Below, one piece after another: positions 17,231 to 25,762 of a DNA stretch of 64,000 bases. The stretch covers positions 758,001 through 822,000 of the forward strand of contig NZ_LR134388.1 of the NCBI RefSeq assembly GCF_900637685.1, in the 5' to 3' direction. Origin of the DNA: Legionella sainthelensi. Its GTDB lineage: Bacteria > Pseudomonadota > Gammaproteobacteria > Legionellales > Legionellaceae. The first letter of the stretch is position 1. Every line of letters starts with the position of its first letter. The translations under genes were made by a program, and so were the position numbers. The notes under the pieces are model-generated. The model did no database searches, was not told the origin of the DNA, and saw only the letters and a list, made by a program, of their open reading frames with translations.

Positions 17231-19858
17231 TCAGATTTGGCACAGAACTTCTTGCTGAGCTCCAGTAAGGGAATGTTTGGTATAACTCTCTTGAGGTGCA
17301 AATAAGCTTCTTGATTGAGCATTTATTGCATCAAGTTTTTGCGCTGCAGCTAAATTTGTTTTAGGTTGTGAACGATAGCCCAATGCATTTAAAACTTTTG
17401 AAGTAGTATTTTCAGAGGGCTCCAGATCCATGACTCCATTTTTACTGTTTGATGTAGCGGACACAATTTCCTGTTGTTTAAAACGATATAAATTGGCTAA
17501 TACAATTGTGGATTCAAGCACCACTAATGCAACACCAATCGCAGGATTAAGTGTAAAACCTAAAGCAACAAATAGTCCAGCTGCCACTAAAGTGATTGTT
17601 GAATTATAAGCTAAACTCACAAATAAGTTTTGATAAATATTATCTTTGGTTTTCTGAGCGACATCAAAAGCAGTGGCAATAGGAAATAACAATCCTTGTT
17701 GGATGACTATTCCAGCATGTTGTTGCGTGATAGTATCTCCAATATCCGATCTTACAGCGATACCTATATTTGAGTAGGCAATCGCGGTAAGATCATTGGC
17801 TGCATCGCCCACCATTGCTACTTTATAGCCTTTACTTTTTAATTTTTGGATATAGCTGGTTTTAGATATTTCACCAGGTTTCGTGATGGCGCCCACTGTA
17901 TTTGCACAAATATTCGCTTTAGAAACACCTAATAATGATGCGTATCGCTCTGCGGTTGCTCTATCGGCTCCTGTGCAAATATGTACTGTTTTACCAAGAC
18001 GTTTCAGGTGATTTACTGTTGCAATAGCATCATCACGCAAAGGGTCGGTAAGTGCTATTTGTCCTATTACTTTTTCGCCACGCACAATATAAACGGAGCC
18101 ATTTTCAGGGTTATCATAAGGCTTGGTTATTTGTGTAATTCCATTTGCTAAAAGCATGTCTTTATTACCGACCATATAGGTTTCGCCATTGATCATGCCT
18201 TTTATGCCTGAATGATGGCTTTTGTCAATGGAACTGATGTCTAAATATTCATTGGATACAACGGGTTGGGTGTGTAGGTATGATTTAATGATTTTTGCTA
18301 CGGGATGATCCGATTGACTTTCTAATAACGCAATATGACGTAGGAATTTTTTATCGTCAATCCGCAGTGTATCTACTACCACCTCACCTTTAGTTAGGGT
18401 GCCATTTAAATCAAAAACAATGGTATCTATATCAGCGGCAGCTTGTAATGCTTTTCCGTTTTTAAATTGAATTCCTTGTTCGGAAGCCTTTTTCATTCCG
18501 ATTTTAACTGCCATGGGGGTAATTAAACTTAAAGCACAAGGACAGGCGCTTACAAGAACCGATACAAGACAATGAATGGCCAGCGCAGGAGTAAACAATG
18601 TACTTATGACAATACCTGAAATAGCTGCTACTGCGAGCAATCCGGGAATGAAATATTTTAAAACTCGCTCCGCAAACAATTCAATAGGGGCTTTTTCATT
18701 ATTTGCTTGATTAATATTTTTTGCGATCAATGAGAGATAAGAGTTTTGATATGTTTTTGTAACACGCATTTGCAGTGAAGGAATATGATCGGCTAAACGC
18801 ATGCCTGCTTTTACTATATCGCCTGGTTGAAATTCTTTAAGTTGGGGTGAGCCATCGATACGTGTAGTATAAAGTAGTGCTTTTTCAGTTAATACGCCAT
18901 CAACAGGAATAACTTGTCCTTGTTTTACTATTATGATGTCATTAGGTATTAGCTTTTTGACGGAAATCTCCTTATCCGGATTGCCTTTTAATAAAACTAA
19001 TGGAGCAATACAATCACGCACATCTAAATTTTTATTAATTTCATCTACTAAAGTATGTTCAATCCCCTCGGCTAAATGCCAGAACGCTAAAACAAGAGGT
19101 GCTGCTTCAAACATCATCGGCAAGCTAGGGACAAACAGACTGATAATGGACACAGCAACAATGGTCAAAGTACTTATTGTATATAAAGCCGATGTATCCC
19201 ATTTTTTTTCCCGTAATGCCTCCCATGCGGATTGGTAAACAGTACGTCCCAAATATAATGTCATTAAAGTGGTCAGCCCCGTTATGACATAATAGGCAGT
19301 CATAGGAATATTAAAACTTGCAATAGACAGAGCGAGTAAGCCTATTCCCCAAAGCAGACCTAAGGCTGCTTTAAACCAATGGTTCTCATGACCATGCACA
19401 TGGTCATGTGTATGGCCATGGGAGTGAGCATGATTATGATCGGGGGAATGATTTTGGCATTGATCAGGACAATGTCCATGAGCATGGTGATGCGAGTGAT
19501 TGTGTTTGGATTTTTTTTTGCGTTTCTTAATAGGGACAGGGTGTTCGGTGCTCGATGTATGTTGAGGCACTTCGCATACTATCTCTTCTTCATCTGCAAG
19601 TGCTTCTTTTTCTATTGTCTCGCCTACAGCGATATTTTCTGTCAATAATAGCTGGGTTACTTTAGTTTGTAGGGCAAGAGCATCTTTGGATTTGCATAAT
19701 AAACTGATGCTTTTATTTTGACTGTCCAAATCGATTGCCATTCGGACTAAACCCAACTCCTTGGTTTCATTCAAAATGTGTTCAATTTTTTCTTTGGTTT
19801 TCATCGGATCGAGTAGTTGAACATCATCTGAAAAGTACAATCGATAATTATAATACAT
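17231..19858 (-). CDS. His-rich heavy-metal P-type ATPase with atypical motifs
   Basis: 875 residues; GGGGGT precedes the ATG. An N-terminal ferredoxin-like domain without CxxC (~1-85) is followed by an acidic/basic linker and a His cluster of about 40 residues (~120-165). The membrane core has the metal-site motif CPC at ~438-440. The phosphorylation loop reads DLNGTLT (Asp483) where P-type ATPases normally have DKTGTLT. The hinge reads GDAAND in place of GDGxND. The HP dipeptide (SDHPVAK) is kept, and a helix near the C-terminus carries YN and a Glu. The substrate is probably zinc or a similar divalent metal, from the His cluster and the adjacent Zur-like regulator. Direction of transport is open. 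Confidence 0.8.
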   Translation of the reverse strand: MYYNYRLYFSDDVQLLDPMKTKEKIEHILNETKELGLVRMAIDLDSQNKSISLLCKSKDALALQTKVTQLLLTENIAVGETIEKEALADEEEIVCEVPQHTSSTEHPVPIKKRKKKSKHNHSHHHAHGHCPDQCQNHSPDHNHAHSHGHTHDHVHGHENHWFKAALGLLWGIGLLALSIASFNIPMTAYYVITGLTTLMTLYLGRTVYQSAWEALREKKWDTSALYTISTLTIVAVSIISLFVPSLPMMFEAAPLVLAFWHLAEGIEHTLVDEINKNLDVRDCIAPLVLLKGNPDKEISVKKLIPNDIIIVKQGQVIPVDGVLTEKALLYTTRIDGSPQLKEFQPGDIVKAGMRLADHIPSLQMRVTKTYQNSYLSLIAKNINQANNEKAPIELFAERVLKYFIPGLLAVAAISGIVISTLFTPALAIHCLVSVLVSACPCALSLITPMAVKIGMKKASEQGIQFKNGKALQAAADIDTIVFDLNGTLTKGEVVVDTLRIDDKKFLRHIALLESQSDHPVAKIIKSYLHTQPVVSNEYLDISSIDKSHHSGIKGMINGETYMVGNKDMLLANGITQITKPYDNPENGSVYIVRGEKVIGQIALTDPLRDDAIATVNHLKRLGKTVHICTGADRATAERYASLLGVSKANICANTVGAITKPGEISKTSYIQKLKSKGYKVAMVGDAANDLTAIAYSNIGIAVRSDIGDTITQQHAGIVIQQGLLFPIATAFDVAQKTKDNIYQNLFVSLAYNSTITLVAAGLFVALGFTLNPAIGVALVVLESTIVLANLYRFKQQEIVSATSNSKNGVMDLEPSENTTSKVLNALGYRSQPKTNLAAAQKLDAINAQSRSLFAPQESYTKHSLTGAQQEVLCQI

Positions 19859-19931
19859 GGTTTTTTACCCCCAAAAATCCAAAAGGAAAGTGGCTCAAAA
19901 ATTTTCAAATTGCACACCAATGCCATTAAAG

Positions 19932-19946
19932 TGTTACATTATAACG
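19932..19946. promoter_or_regulatory. Zur-box-like palindrome
   Basis: TGTTACATTATAACG lies 74 bases upstream of the ATPase start and about 175 upstream of the Fur/Zur-like gene. It contains the inverted repeat GTTA-N5-TAAC. It differs from the gammaproteobacterial Zur core TGTTATANTATAACA at only two defined positions. The match is by eye; binding is inferred from the neighbouring Zur-like gene. Confidence 0.55.
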
Positions 19947-20121
19947 ATTCATTGCTAAAGAACAAGGATAATTAAGTAATTTTTATACATAAGTGAAGGG
20001 GAAAGGATTAAGAATTTTATGCGGCAAAATAATTAGTCCTTCGGGGATGGATTCTTTTTTCGTGAAATGAAGACTGTGATACACTATTTCACTTAAACAT
20101 AAAAACCTAAAAGTTGATTTG

Positions 20122-20568
20122 ATGAAGCATAATTTGTTGGACAAAGCCTATAAGCATTGCGTGAACCATGGTTATCGATTTACGGAGCCAAGGGAGCGTG
20201 TCCTCAAAATCTTAATCGCAGAAAGAGTGCCTTTAAGTGCTTATGAGATATTACAAAAATTATCTATGGAAGTTGAGAACCCCAAACCCCCTACGGTTTA
20301 TCGTGCAATTCAATTTTGGCACCAAGAAGGATTTATTCATTGTATTGACAGTCTTAAATCTTATGTCGCTTGTTTGCATGGACATCATGTGGGGCAAGCA
20401 CAATTTCTTATATGCAATCAATGTGATTTTGTCAAAGAGTTAGAATGCATTATAGATTTTACACCCGTAAAAGAATCAGCTGACTCCATTGAATTTTCAA
20501 TTATAAATTGTACGGTAGAAATCAAAGGATTGTGCGCACACTGCAATCGAAGTCATCTAGAAGGTTAG
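20122..20568 (+). CDS. Fur-family regulator, Zur-like
   Basis: 148 residues from the ATG at 20122 (a TTG just before it is an alternative). The N-terminal winged helix shows GYRFTEPRERVL and KPPTVYRAIQFWHQEGFIH, the DNA-reading helix of the Fur family. The C-terminal domain has HGHHVGQAQFLICNQC and a closing CAHC, the two CxxC pairs of the structural zinc site typical of Zur and Fur. The Zur assignment rests on overall resemblance (short N-terminus, CNQC/CAHC) and on the adjacent Zur-box-like palindrome and His-rich ATPase. It probably represses the divergent ATPase when zinc is sufficient. Confidence 0.8.
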   Translation: MKHNLLDKAYKHCVNHGYRFTEPRERVLKILIAERVPLSAYEILQKLSMEVENPKPPTVYRAIQFWHQEGFIHCIDSLKSYVACLHGHHVGQAQFLICNQCDFVKELECIIDFTPVKESADSIEFSIINCTVEIKGLCAHCNRSHLEG

Positions 20569-20691
20569 AGATCTTTAAGCAATTATTTAATTTTAAACGA
20601 TACAAAAATTATTTCTTATCATATAAGATAGATCAATAAAATTATTTAAATACCACAAGTTAGCCTCAGCTTCCTAGTTTAAGGATATACT

Positions 20692-23238
20692 ATGACATGT
20701 AGATTTGCTTCTTTGATGACACGTATAGGTCTGGTAATTTTAGGATTATGTATCCCTATTTTGGGAATGGCACTTTCTAAACCGACTTTCAGTGTAGTGG
20801 CAACCACACCAACCCAAGTAATAGTTCCTAGTACCGGGACAGTAAAAGTAAACTATCAAGTTACCAATAACACCAAATTAACACGCACATTAACCATGGT
20901 CCCAATAAAAGGGATTAGCCAAAATACGAGTGGTTTAGAAAACTGTAAAAGCCCTTTTACTCTAGCGCCGAATCAATCCTGTATGCTCTCTTTGCTATTG
21001 AATGGAAATGAACTTCCTCCTTCTTATTTAGGAGGCCCTATGGTTTGTAAAACTCAGGGACCTAAAGATCCGAGTCCAAGTCCTTTTTTATGTTCACGGC
21101 CAAGCGCGGAATCCATTTTAAGCATTAAAGTGGCACCTTTGCTTGCTATTAAAGTTTATCATGGGCGGCCTTTGCTGAATTCTACGGTGCCGCAGGGGTT
21201 AAGCAGAAAATTTTACGCTGTAGGTTTTTTTGCTAATCAAATCCATAAAAATTTGACACAAAGCGTAGAGTGGCATTCTTCAGCTCCCTCTATTGCAACT
21301 GTTTCGAATTCTTCGGGATCTTATGGAGTCGTTACTGGCGTTAATGTGGGTGATGCAACTATATCTGCCTCATTCAAAGGTATATCAGGTTCAGCACCCA
21401 TACAAGTTAATGCAGCGGTAGTGACCCAGCTTCAGATTACACCAACAGATCCGTCAATTGCTAACGGTACAAAGCAGCAATTTACAGCAACGGGTATCTT
21501 ATCCAACGGAACTACTTTGGATTTGACAACCCAAGTGAATTGGACATCCTCAAATTCAGCTGTAGCTGCCATCTCTAATGCTTCAGGAAGCCAAGGACTG
21601 GCTACAGGAAATGCAATAGGTACAACCACCATTACCGCTGCTTATGCAGGTCAAACGATGAGTACTTCATTGAAAGTAACTGCAGCAACCTTAAGTTTAA
21701 TCCAGGTCACTCCTGTTAATCCTTCCATCCATAAAGGAACAGGGCAACAATTTATGGCAACAGGAGTCTATTCAGATAACAGTACTGAGGATTTAACTTC
21801 TTTTGTTACATGGAGCTCTTCTAATCCTTTGGTTGCAAGCATTGAAAATGCTCCTGATACTCCGGGATTAGCTCTAGGTGTTGGCACCGGAGGAAGTATG
21901 ATTACTGCAACTTATGGAGGTGTGTCTGGTAATGCATTTCTAACTGTGACTCCAGCTCAGCTCACCTCCATAGTAGTTAGTCCCTATAATATTTCTTTAC
22001 CTAATGGCTACTCGCAGCAATATAGCGCCAAAGGTATTTATACCGACAACACAACGCAAGATCTAACTAAAGAAGTAGCTTGGGCATCAAGTGATACAAA
22101 TGTGGCGACTATTTCCAATGCGCCAGATAGTCCTGGAGCAGCTGTAGGAAAAGGAGTTGGTAGTACCCTAATTAGTGCAAGTTTAAGTGGGGTCACGGGG
22201 GTTGCTCCGCTAAACATCATCGAAGCGGTTCTTGATTCTATTGTTGTGGTTCCCGAAAATGCGTCTCTTCCATTGGGAACCAGCCAACAATATAAAGCTA
22301 AGGGAATCTTTTCAGATGCATCTGAGGAAAATTTAACTACTGATGTGACCTGGACTACTTCTGATACGAGTGTTGTTACAATCTCCAATGCGACCGGAAC
22401 CCAAGGCTTGGCTCAATCAGTGAGTTTAGGCCACGCTACACTTCAGGCGAGTTTGAATGGCATCTCAGGTACAACGGGCATTACGGTCTCAGCGGCTTTG
22501 CTCACAGGGATTACAGTAACGCCGACAGATAGTTCTATTCCCAGAGGCATTAATTCAACCCAGCAAATGAGAGCAACAGGTACTTATACTGATTCAACGA
22601 TTAAAGATATTACTACTGAAGTATACTGGCAATCTGCCAATGGAAGTATTGCTACTGTATCTAATGCAGTAGGGAGTGAAGGATTGGTAACTGCACAAGG
22701 AGTTGCGGCAACAACTAATATTATTGCTACTAAAAACTCAGTCTCAGGAAGTACTTCATTAACCGTTTTTGCACCACAGATAGGACAAAGTTATGGTGGG
22801 GGGATAGTTGCCTGTGATAGTGGAGGATTGTTACACCTAATCGCAGCAACTTCGGACATTAGTTCGGGAGTTATGTGGGGAGGTTATGGAACGGCCATAG
22901 GTCCAGGAGCCCAAAGCACCATAGATGGTGCGAGCAATACACAAGCGATTGTCAATACGTTGGGGTCAAGTAGCAGTTATGCAGCAAGGCTTTGCGCCAC
23001 ATATAATGGGGGAGGTTATACGGATTGGTTCTTACCCTCTTCAGAACAACTCCATTGCCTATGGGCATACTATGCAAACATAGGTGGGTTTGACCTCGCA
23101 AGTGATTATTGGAGCTCCACTGAGTCATCTGTGAGTCCAGCTTATAATGCAATGGGTGAAAATTTTACTGAGGGAAATCCAAAGAACCTGGATAAGAATG
23201 CAACGGTTAGGGTTCGTTGTGTGAGACAATTTATGTAA
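20692..23238 (+). CDS. secreted protein with six BIG2 repeats and DUF1566-like C-terminus
   Basis: 848 residues with a signal peptide ending near GMA. An N-terminal beta domain (~30-150) is followed by six bacterial Ig-like group 2 repeats of about 88 residues (~150-690). Each follows the pattern of two beta strands, LG/NGTxQQF.A.G.xxD.T.xDLT, VxWxSS, ATISNAxGxxGLA. The last ~150 residues hold a DUF1566/Lcl-type fold with YGGGIVACDSGG, GGYTDWFLPSSEQL, YWSSTE and VRCVRQF. That fold is found at the C-terminus of Legionella collagen-like adhesin Lcl. It is probably an exported surface or secreted adhesin. A good AAGGAT site precedes the start. Confidence 0.82.
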   Translation: MTCRFASLMTRIGLVILGLCIPILGMALSKPTFSVVATTPTQVIVPSTGTVKVNYQVTNNTKLTRTLTMVPIKGISQNTSGLENCKSPFTLAPNQSCMLSLLLNGNELPPSYLGGPMVCKTQGPKDPSPSPFLCSRPSAESILSIKVAPLLAIKVYHGRPLLNSTVPQGLSRKFYAVGFFANQIHKNLTQSVEWHSSAPSIATVSNSSGSYGVVTGVNVGDATISASFKGISGSAPIQVNAAVVTQLQITPTDPSIANGTKQQFTATGILSNGTTLDLTTQVNWTSSNSAVAAISNASGSQGLATGNAIGTTTITAAYAGQTMSTSLKVTAATLSLIQVTPVNPSIHKGTGQQFMATGVYSDNSTEDLTSFVTWSSSNPLVASIENAPDTPGLALGVGTGGSMITATYGGVSGNAFLTVTPAQLTSIVVSPYNISLPNGYSQQYSAKGIYTDNTTQDLTKEVAWASSDTNVATISNAPDSPGAAVGKGVGSTLISASLSGVTGVAPLNIIEAVLDSIVVVPENASLPLGTSQQYKAKGIFSDASEENLTTDVTWTTSDTSVVTISNATGTQGLAQSVSLGHATLQASLNGISGTTGITVSAALLTGITVTPTDSSIPRGINSTQQMRATGTYTDSTIKDITTEVYWQSANGSIATVSNAVGSEGLVTAQGVAATTNIIATKNSVSGSTSLTVFAPQIGQSYGGGIVACDSGGLLHLIAATSDISSGVMWGGYGTAIGPGAQSTIDGASNTQAIVNTLGSSSSYAARLCATYNGGGYTDWFLPSSEQLHCLWAYYANIGGFDLASDYWSSTESSVSPAYNAMGENFTEGNPKNLDKNATVRVRCVRQFM

Positions 23239-23246
23239 TTGAGCAG

Positions 23247-23265
23247 GAGGAGCTTCATGCTCCTC
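23247..23265 (+). terminator. short hairpin after the BIG2 gene
   Basis: A seven-base GC-rich stem (GAGGAGC / GCTCCTC) with a five-base loop, nine bases past the stop, followed by TTGGATGTATATTTGTTTT. A weak T-rich tail makes this a likely intrinsic terminator. Confidence 0.6.
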
Positions 23266-23331
23266 TTGGATGTATATTTGTTTTCAAAGAGAACACTACT
23301 TTTGATAAAATTTTAGTAAGCGGAAGGTATT

Positions 23332-24048
23332 ATGTCAGAGTATTCTCCTGTATGGCCTCATGGCGAGATTATTAAAGAATTTGAAGGTATCTATGTGGTA
23401 CGAGGTTCAAACATCACTCATTTTGAGAATAAGAAGATTCAACACAGCAGAAACATGACTATCATTGCGAGTAATGGTGATTTAGCACTGATTAATACGG
23501 TGCGTCTGAATGAGGACGGATTACGAGCGCTTGATACCTTGGGGGATGTGAAGCATGTCATTCGTATTGGCGCTTTTCATGGCAGAGATGATCCATTTTA
23601 TTTAGATCGTTACAAGGCCTGTTTATGGACGGTTCAACCTAGAGAGCACGCGAATGCCCCTCACCATTCTTCAACACAATATTTAAAGGATGCTGATAAG
23701 TTACCCATAAAAAACACTCAGTTTTTTATGTTTAAAAACGCCACTCCCGCAGAAGGATTTCTATATCTTGATAATGATGAGGGCATTATTATTAGTTGTG
23801 ACAGTATTAAAAATTGGGTGAGTGTGGATCAATTTTTTAGTGAAGAGACTGCTAAAATGGCCATATCTCAAGGGGAAATTGCAAAAGCGCGAATCTCACC
23901 TATTTGGCTTAAAGCCACTGGAGTACAAGGAAATGATTTTACTCATTTATTAAAATTGAAATTTAAACATCTTATTAGCGCGCACGGAGATGTTTTAAGA
24001 AATACAGCTTATGAGGATGTTAAAAACTCAGTGAGACAAGTCAATTAA
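23332..24048 (+). CDS. degenerate metallo-beta-lactamase-fold protein
   Basis: 238 residues with a GGAAGG ribosome binding site. The order of secondary structure is that of an MBL fold: strand IYVVRG, NMTIIASNGDLALINTVRL, helix, VKHVIRIGAFHGRDDPFYLDRY, and a later LISAHGDVLR. The usual HxHxDH metal motif is reduced to GAFHGRDD, and the final His is in SAHGD, so metal binding may be partial. The closest pattern known to me is the DUF4336/MBL-like group of unknown substrate. No signal peptide. It stands alone, convergent with the GGDEF gene. Confidence 0.6.
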   Translation: MSEYSPVWPHGEIIKEFEGIYVVRGSNITHFENKKIQHSRNMTIIASNGDLALINTVRLNEDGLRALDTLGDVKHVIRIGAFHGRDDPFYLDRYKACLWTVQPREHANAPHHSSTQYLKDADKLPIKNTQFFMFKNATPAEGFLYLDNDEGIIISCDSIKNWVSVDQFFSEETAKMAISQGEIAKARISPIWLKATGVQGNDFTHLLKLKFKHLISAHGDVLRNTAYEDVKNSVRQVN

Positions 24049-24100
24049 AAGATTATCATGACAAGAAATGCTTAAAATCAAACAGCACTGTATTTATTGT

Positions 24101-25156
24101 TTATTTAAAAATCATATAACCATTTTTTCCTTTCGATTTTGCCAAATATAATGCTTCATCAGCTTGTTTTACCAATTCGTTCGGGTTGAGTGGTTCCCCA
24201 CGATAAAATGAAATACCGATACTTGTAGAAACTTTAAGTTCATTGCTATTAAAAAACGGATCTAGATTTAAATTAGTGATGATTTTTTCTGCTATTTTAA
24301 CAGCATCCACTTCCTCGTTGAGGTCATCAAATAATATAACAAATTCATCTCCGCCCAGACGAACTACTAAATCATATTTACGAACGTTTTTTTTCAGGAA
24401 AGTAGCGAATTTAACTAATAATTTATCGCCCATGTTGTGCCCTAAATTGTCATTAATCCATTTAAAATGATCTATATCTAAATACATCAAAGCAATTAAT
24501 TGCTTATTACGTTTGGCTTTTTCCATAGACCGACTCAAAACACTAACAAAAAACTTTCTGTTAGGTAATTTTGTTAAAAAATCATGTTTTGCCATGTGAG
24601 ATAAACGCTCTTGCGCTTTTTTTAACTTCTTAATAGCACTTAGTTTTTCTTGAAATAAAAGCTGATGTTTTAATCCTGAGGCGATGAACCCTGCCATAAG
24701 TTCCAAAATTTTTACATGTAATTCATGAAACGCATTAGGATGTTTCGAAAGAATTTTTATTACCCCAACTGGGTTGTCAGAATAAACTAATGGCGCGACG
24801 ACTAAAGAGCGAGCAGATACTTTTTTACATGCTTCTAAATTTACTCGAGGGTCCTTTTCTGTATCTGGAGAAATTAAAACTCGGTTTTCGACAATACAAA
24901 GTCCTGAAATACTGTTAGTGATTGGCAATTTAAGATCATGGTAGTTTGTAACAGTGCCAGTCACCGCTTTATAGACCATAAAATTACCCTCTACCAACTC
25001 AATCACTGTTCCTGTTGCTGGGGTAAGCTCATGCATTTCATTGGCTACTAGTTGCATAAAAGCTTGGAGATCGAAGCGAGCCCTGGCTAGAATACTTTGA
25101 GTTTCAATAACTTGTTTTAATAAGGTTATATTATCAACAGCGGTTTCCGGAGGCAT
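24101..25156 (-). CDS. GAF-GGDEF diguanylate cyclase
   Basis: 351 residues. An N-terminal GAF domain (~15-170; includes SISGLCIVENRVLISPDTEKDPRV and RSLVVAPLV) leads through a coiled linker into a GGDEF domain (~185-351). The active-site loop is intact at residues 268-272 (RLGGDEFVILF). An RxxD inhibitory site (RKYD) sits five residues before it, so product inhibition by cyclic di-GMP is expected. No EAL domain and no membrane segment. It should make c-di-GMP in response to a ligand bound by GAF. Confidence 0.92.
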   Translation of the reverse strand: MPPETAVDNITLLKQVIETQSILARARFDLQAFMQLVANEMHELTPATGTVIELVEGNFMVYKAVTGTVTNYHDLKLPITNSISGLCIVENRVLISPDTEKDPRVNLEACKKVSARSLVVAPLVYSDNPVGVIKILSKHPNAFHELHVKILELMAGFIASGLKHQLLFQEKLSAIKKLKKAQERLSHMAKHDFLTKLPNRKFFVSVLSRSMEKAKRNKQLIALMYLDIDHFKWINDNLGHNMGDKLLVKFATFLKKNVRKYDLVVRLGGDEFVILFDDLNEEVDAVKIAEKIITNLNLDPFFNSNELKVSTSIGISFYRGEPLNPNELVKQADEALYLAKSKGKNGYMIFK

Positions 25157-25269
25157 AATGAGCTCTATGTAGATTAAAATAAATTCTTATTCAAAAATAA
25201 TTAAATAACAAGAGCGAATATGATTCTTAATTATTTAAATAATAAAGTTGAAGAGCATTTGGGTAATTT

Positions 25270-25310
25270 CTCACTAAATCCTGACAAGTGCTTGTTTCGC
25301 GCGTGCTGCT
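25270..25310. repeat. possible decayed IS-end fragment
   Basis: The segment GTGCTGCTGCTTGTCCGCAG resembles the inner part of the IS5-like terminal repeat (GTGCCGCTTCTTGTCCGCGG at 59508 on). Roughly 17 of 20 positions agree, with no recognisable outer end. It may be chance or a remnant. Confidence 0.25.
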
Positions 25311-25360
25311 GCTTGTCCGCAGGATACTGGGTGCAGGGCATCGTGTGAGCATAGATTGTG

Positions 25361-25579
25361 TTAGAGGAAATTATCACCCAACTCTTCTTGGAGCGCATTA
25401 GTATCCGATGGACGCATTGGATCAGTAGTATTTCCAGGAATTTTTCGGGATTCATTCGCCCACTCACCTAGATCAATGAGTTTGCAGCGGTCAGAACAAA
25501 AAGGTCTGAATGGGTTATCTGGGCACCAGGTATTTTGTTTTTGGCATGTTGGGCAGGTGATTTTTTGATCTGTGTTCAT
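25361..25579 (-). CDS. yacG: YacG-family zinc protein, DNA gyrase inhibitor
   Basis: 72 residues from the ATG at 25579. Four zinc ligands are present as CPTC (Cys9, Cys12) and CSDRC (Cys28, Cys32), with the family motif [22 protein letters not shown]. YacG binds GyrB and inhibits gyrase. A longer in-frame ORF upstream (to 25636) lacks a better start and exceeds the family's usual 60-75 residues. It stands alone here, whereas it often follows coaE or pilD in related genomes. Confidence 0.92.
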   Translation of the reverse strand: MNTDQKITCPTCQKQNTWCPDNPFRPFCSDRCKLIDLGEWANESRKIPGNTTDPMRPSDTNALQEELGDNFL

Positions 25580-25762
25580 AATGTTCTTTGTCAATTTCTC
25601 TTGGGAAGTATACGCATATGTATCTCTTGAGAGCAATTATTTTTAGTTTCCCACTGAGAAAATAAGGCTTCATTTATGAGTATTGATGTCAAATGAATTC
25701 ATGTTTCAAATTTATGAGTGCTATAGCAGATAGAAAAGATAAATAAATATACAAAATGCGAA

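Noticed and set aside
19379-19648. Met/Val-rich 89-codon plus-strand ORF
   Set aside because: It is the complement of the His-rich linker of the P-type ATPase; its low complexity comes from CAT/CAC repeats read backwards.
20692-23238. The six similar segments as a DNA tandem repeat or CRISPR-like array
   Set aside because: Similarity is at the protein level with divergent codons; units of about 265 bases are BIG2 domains, not direct repeats with spacers.
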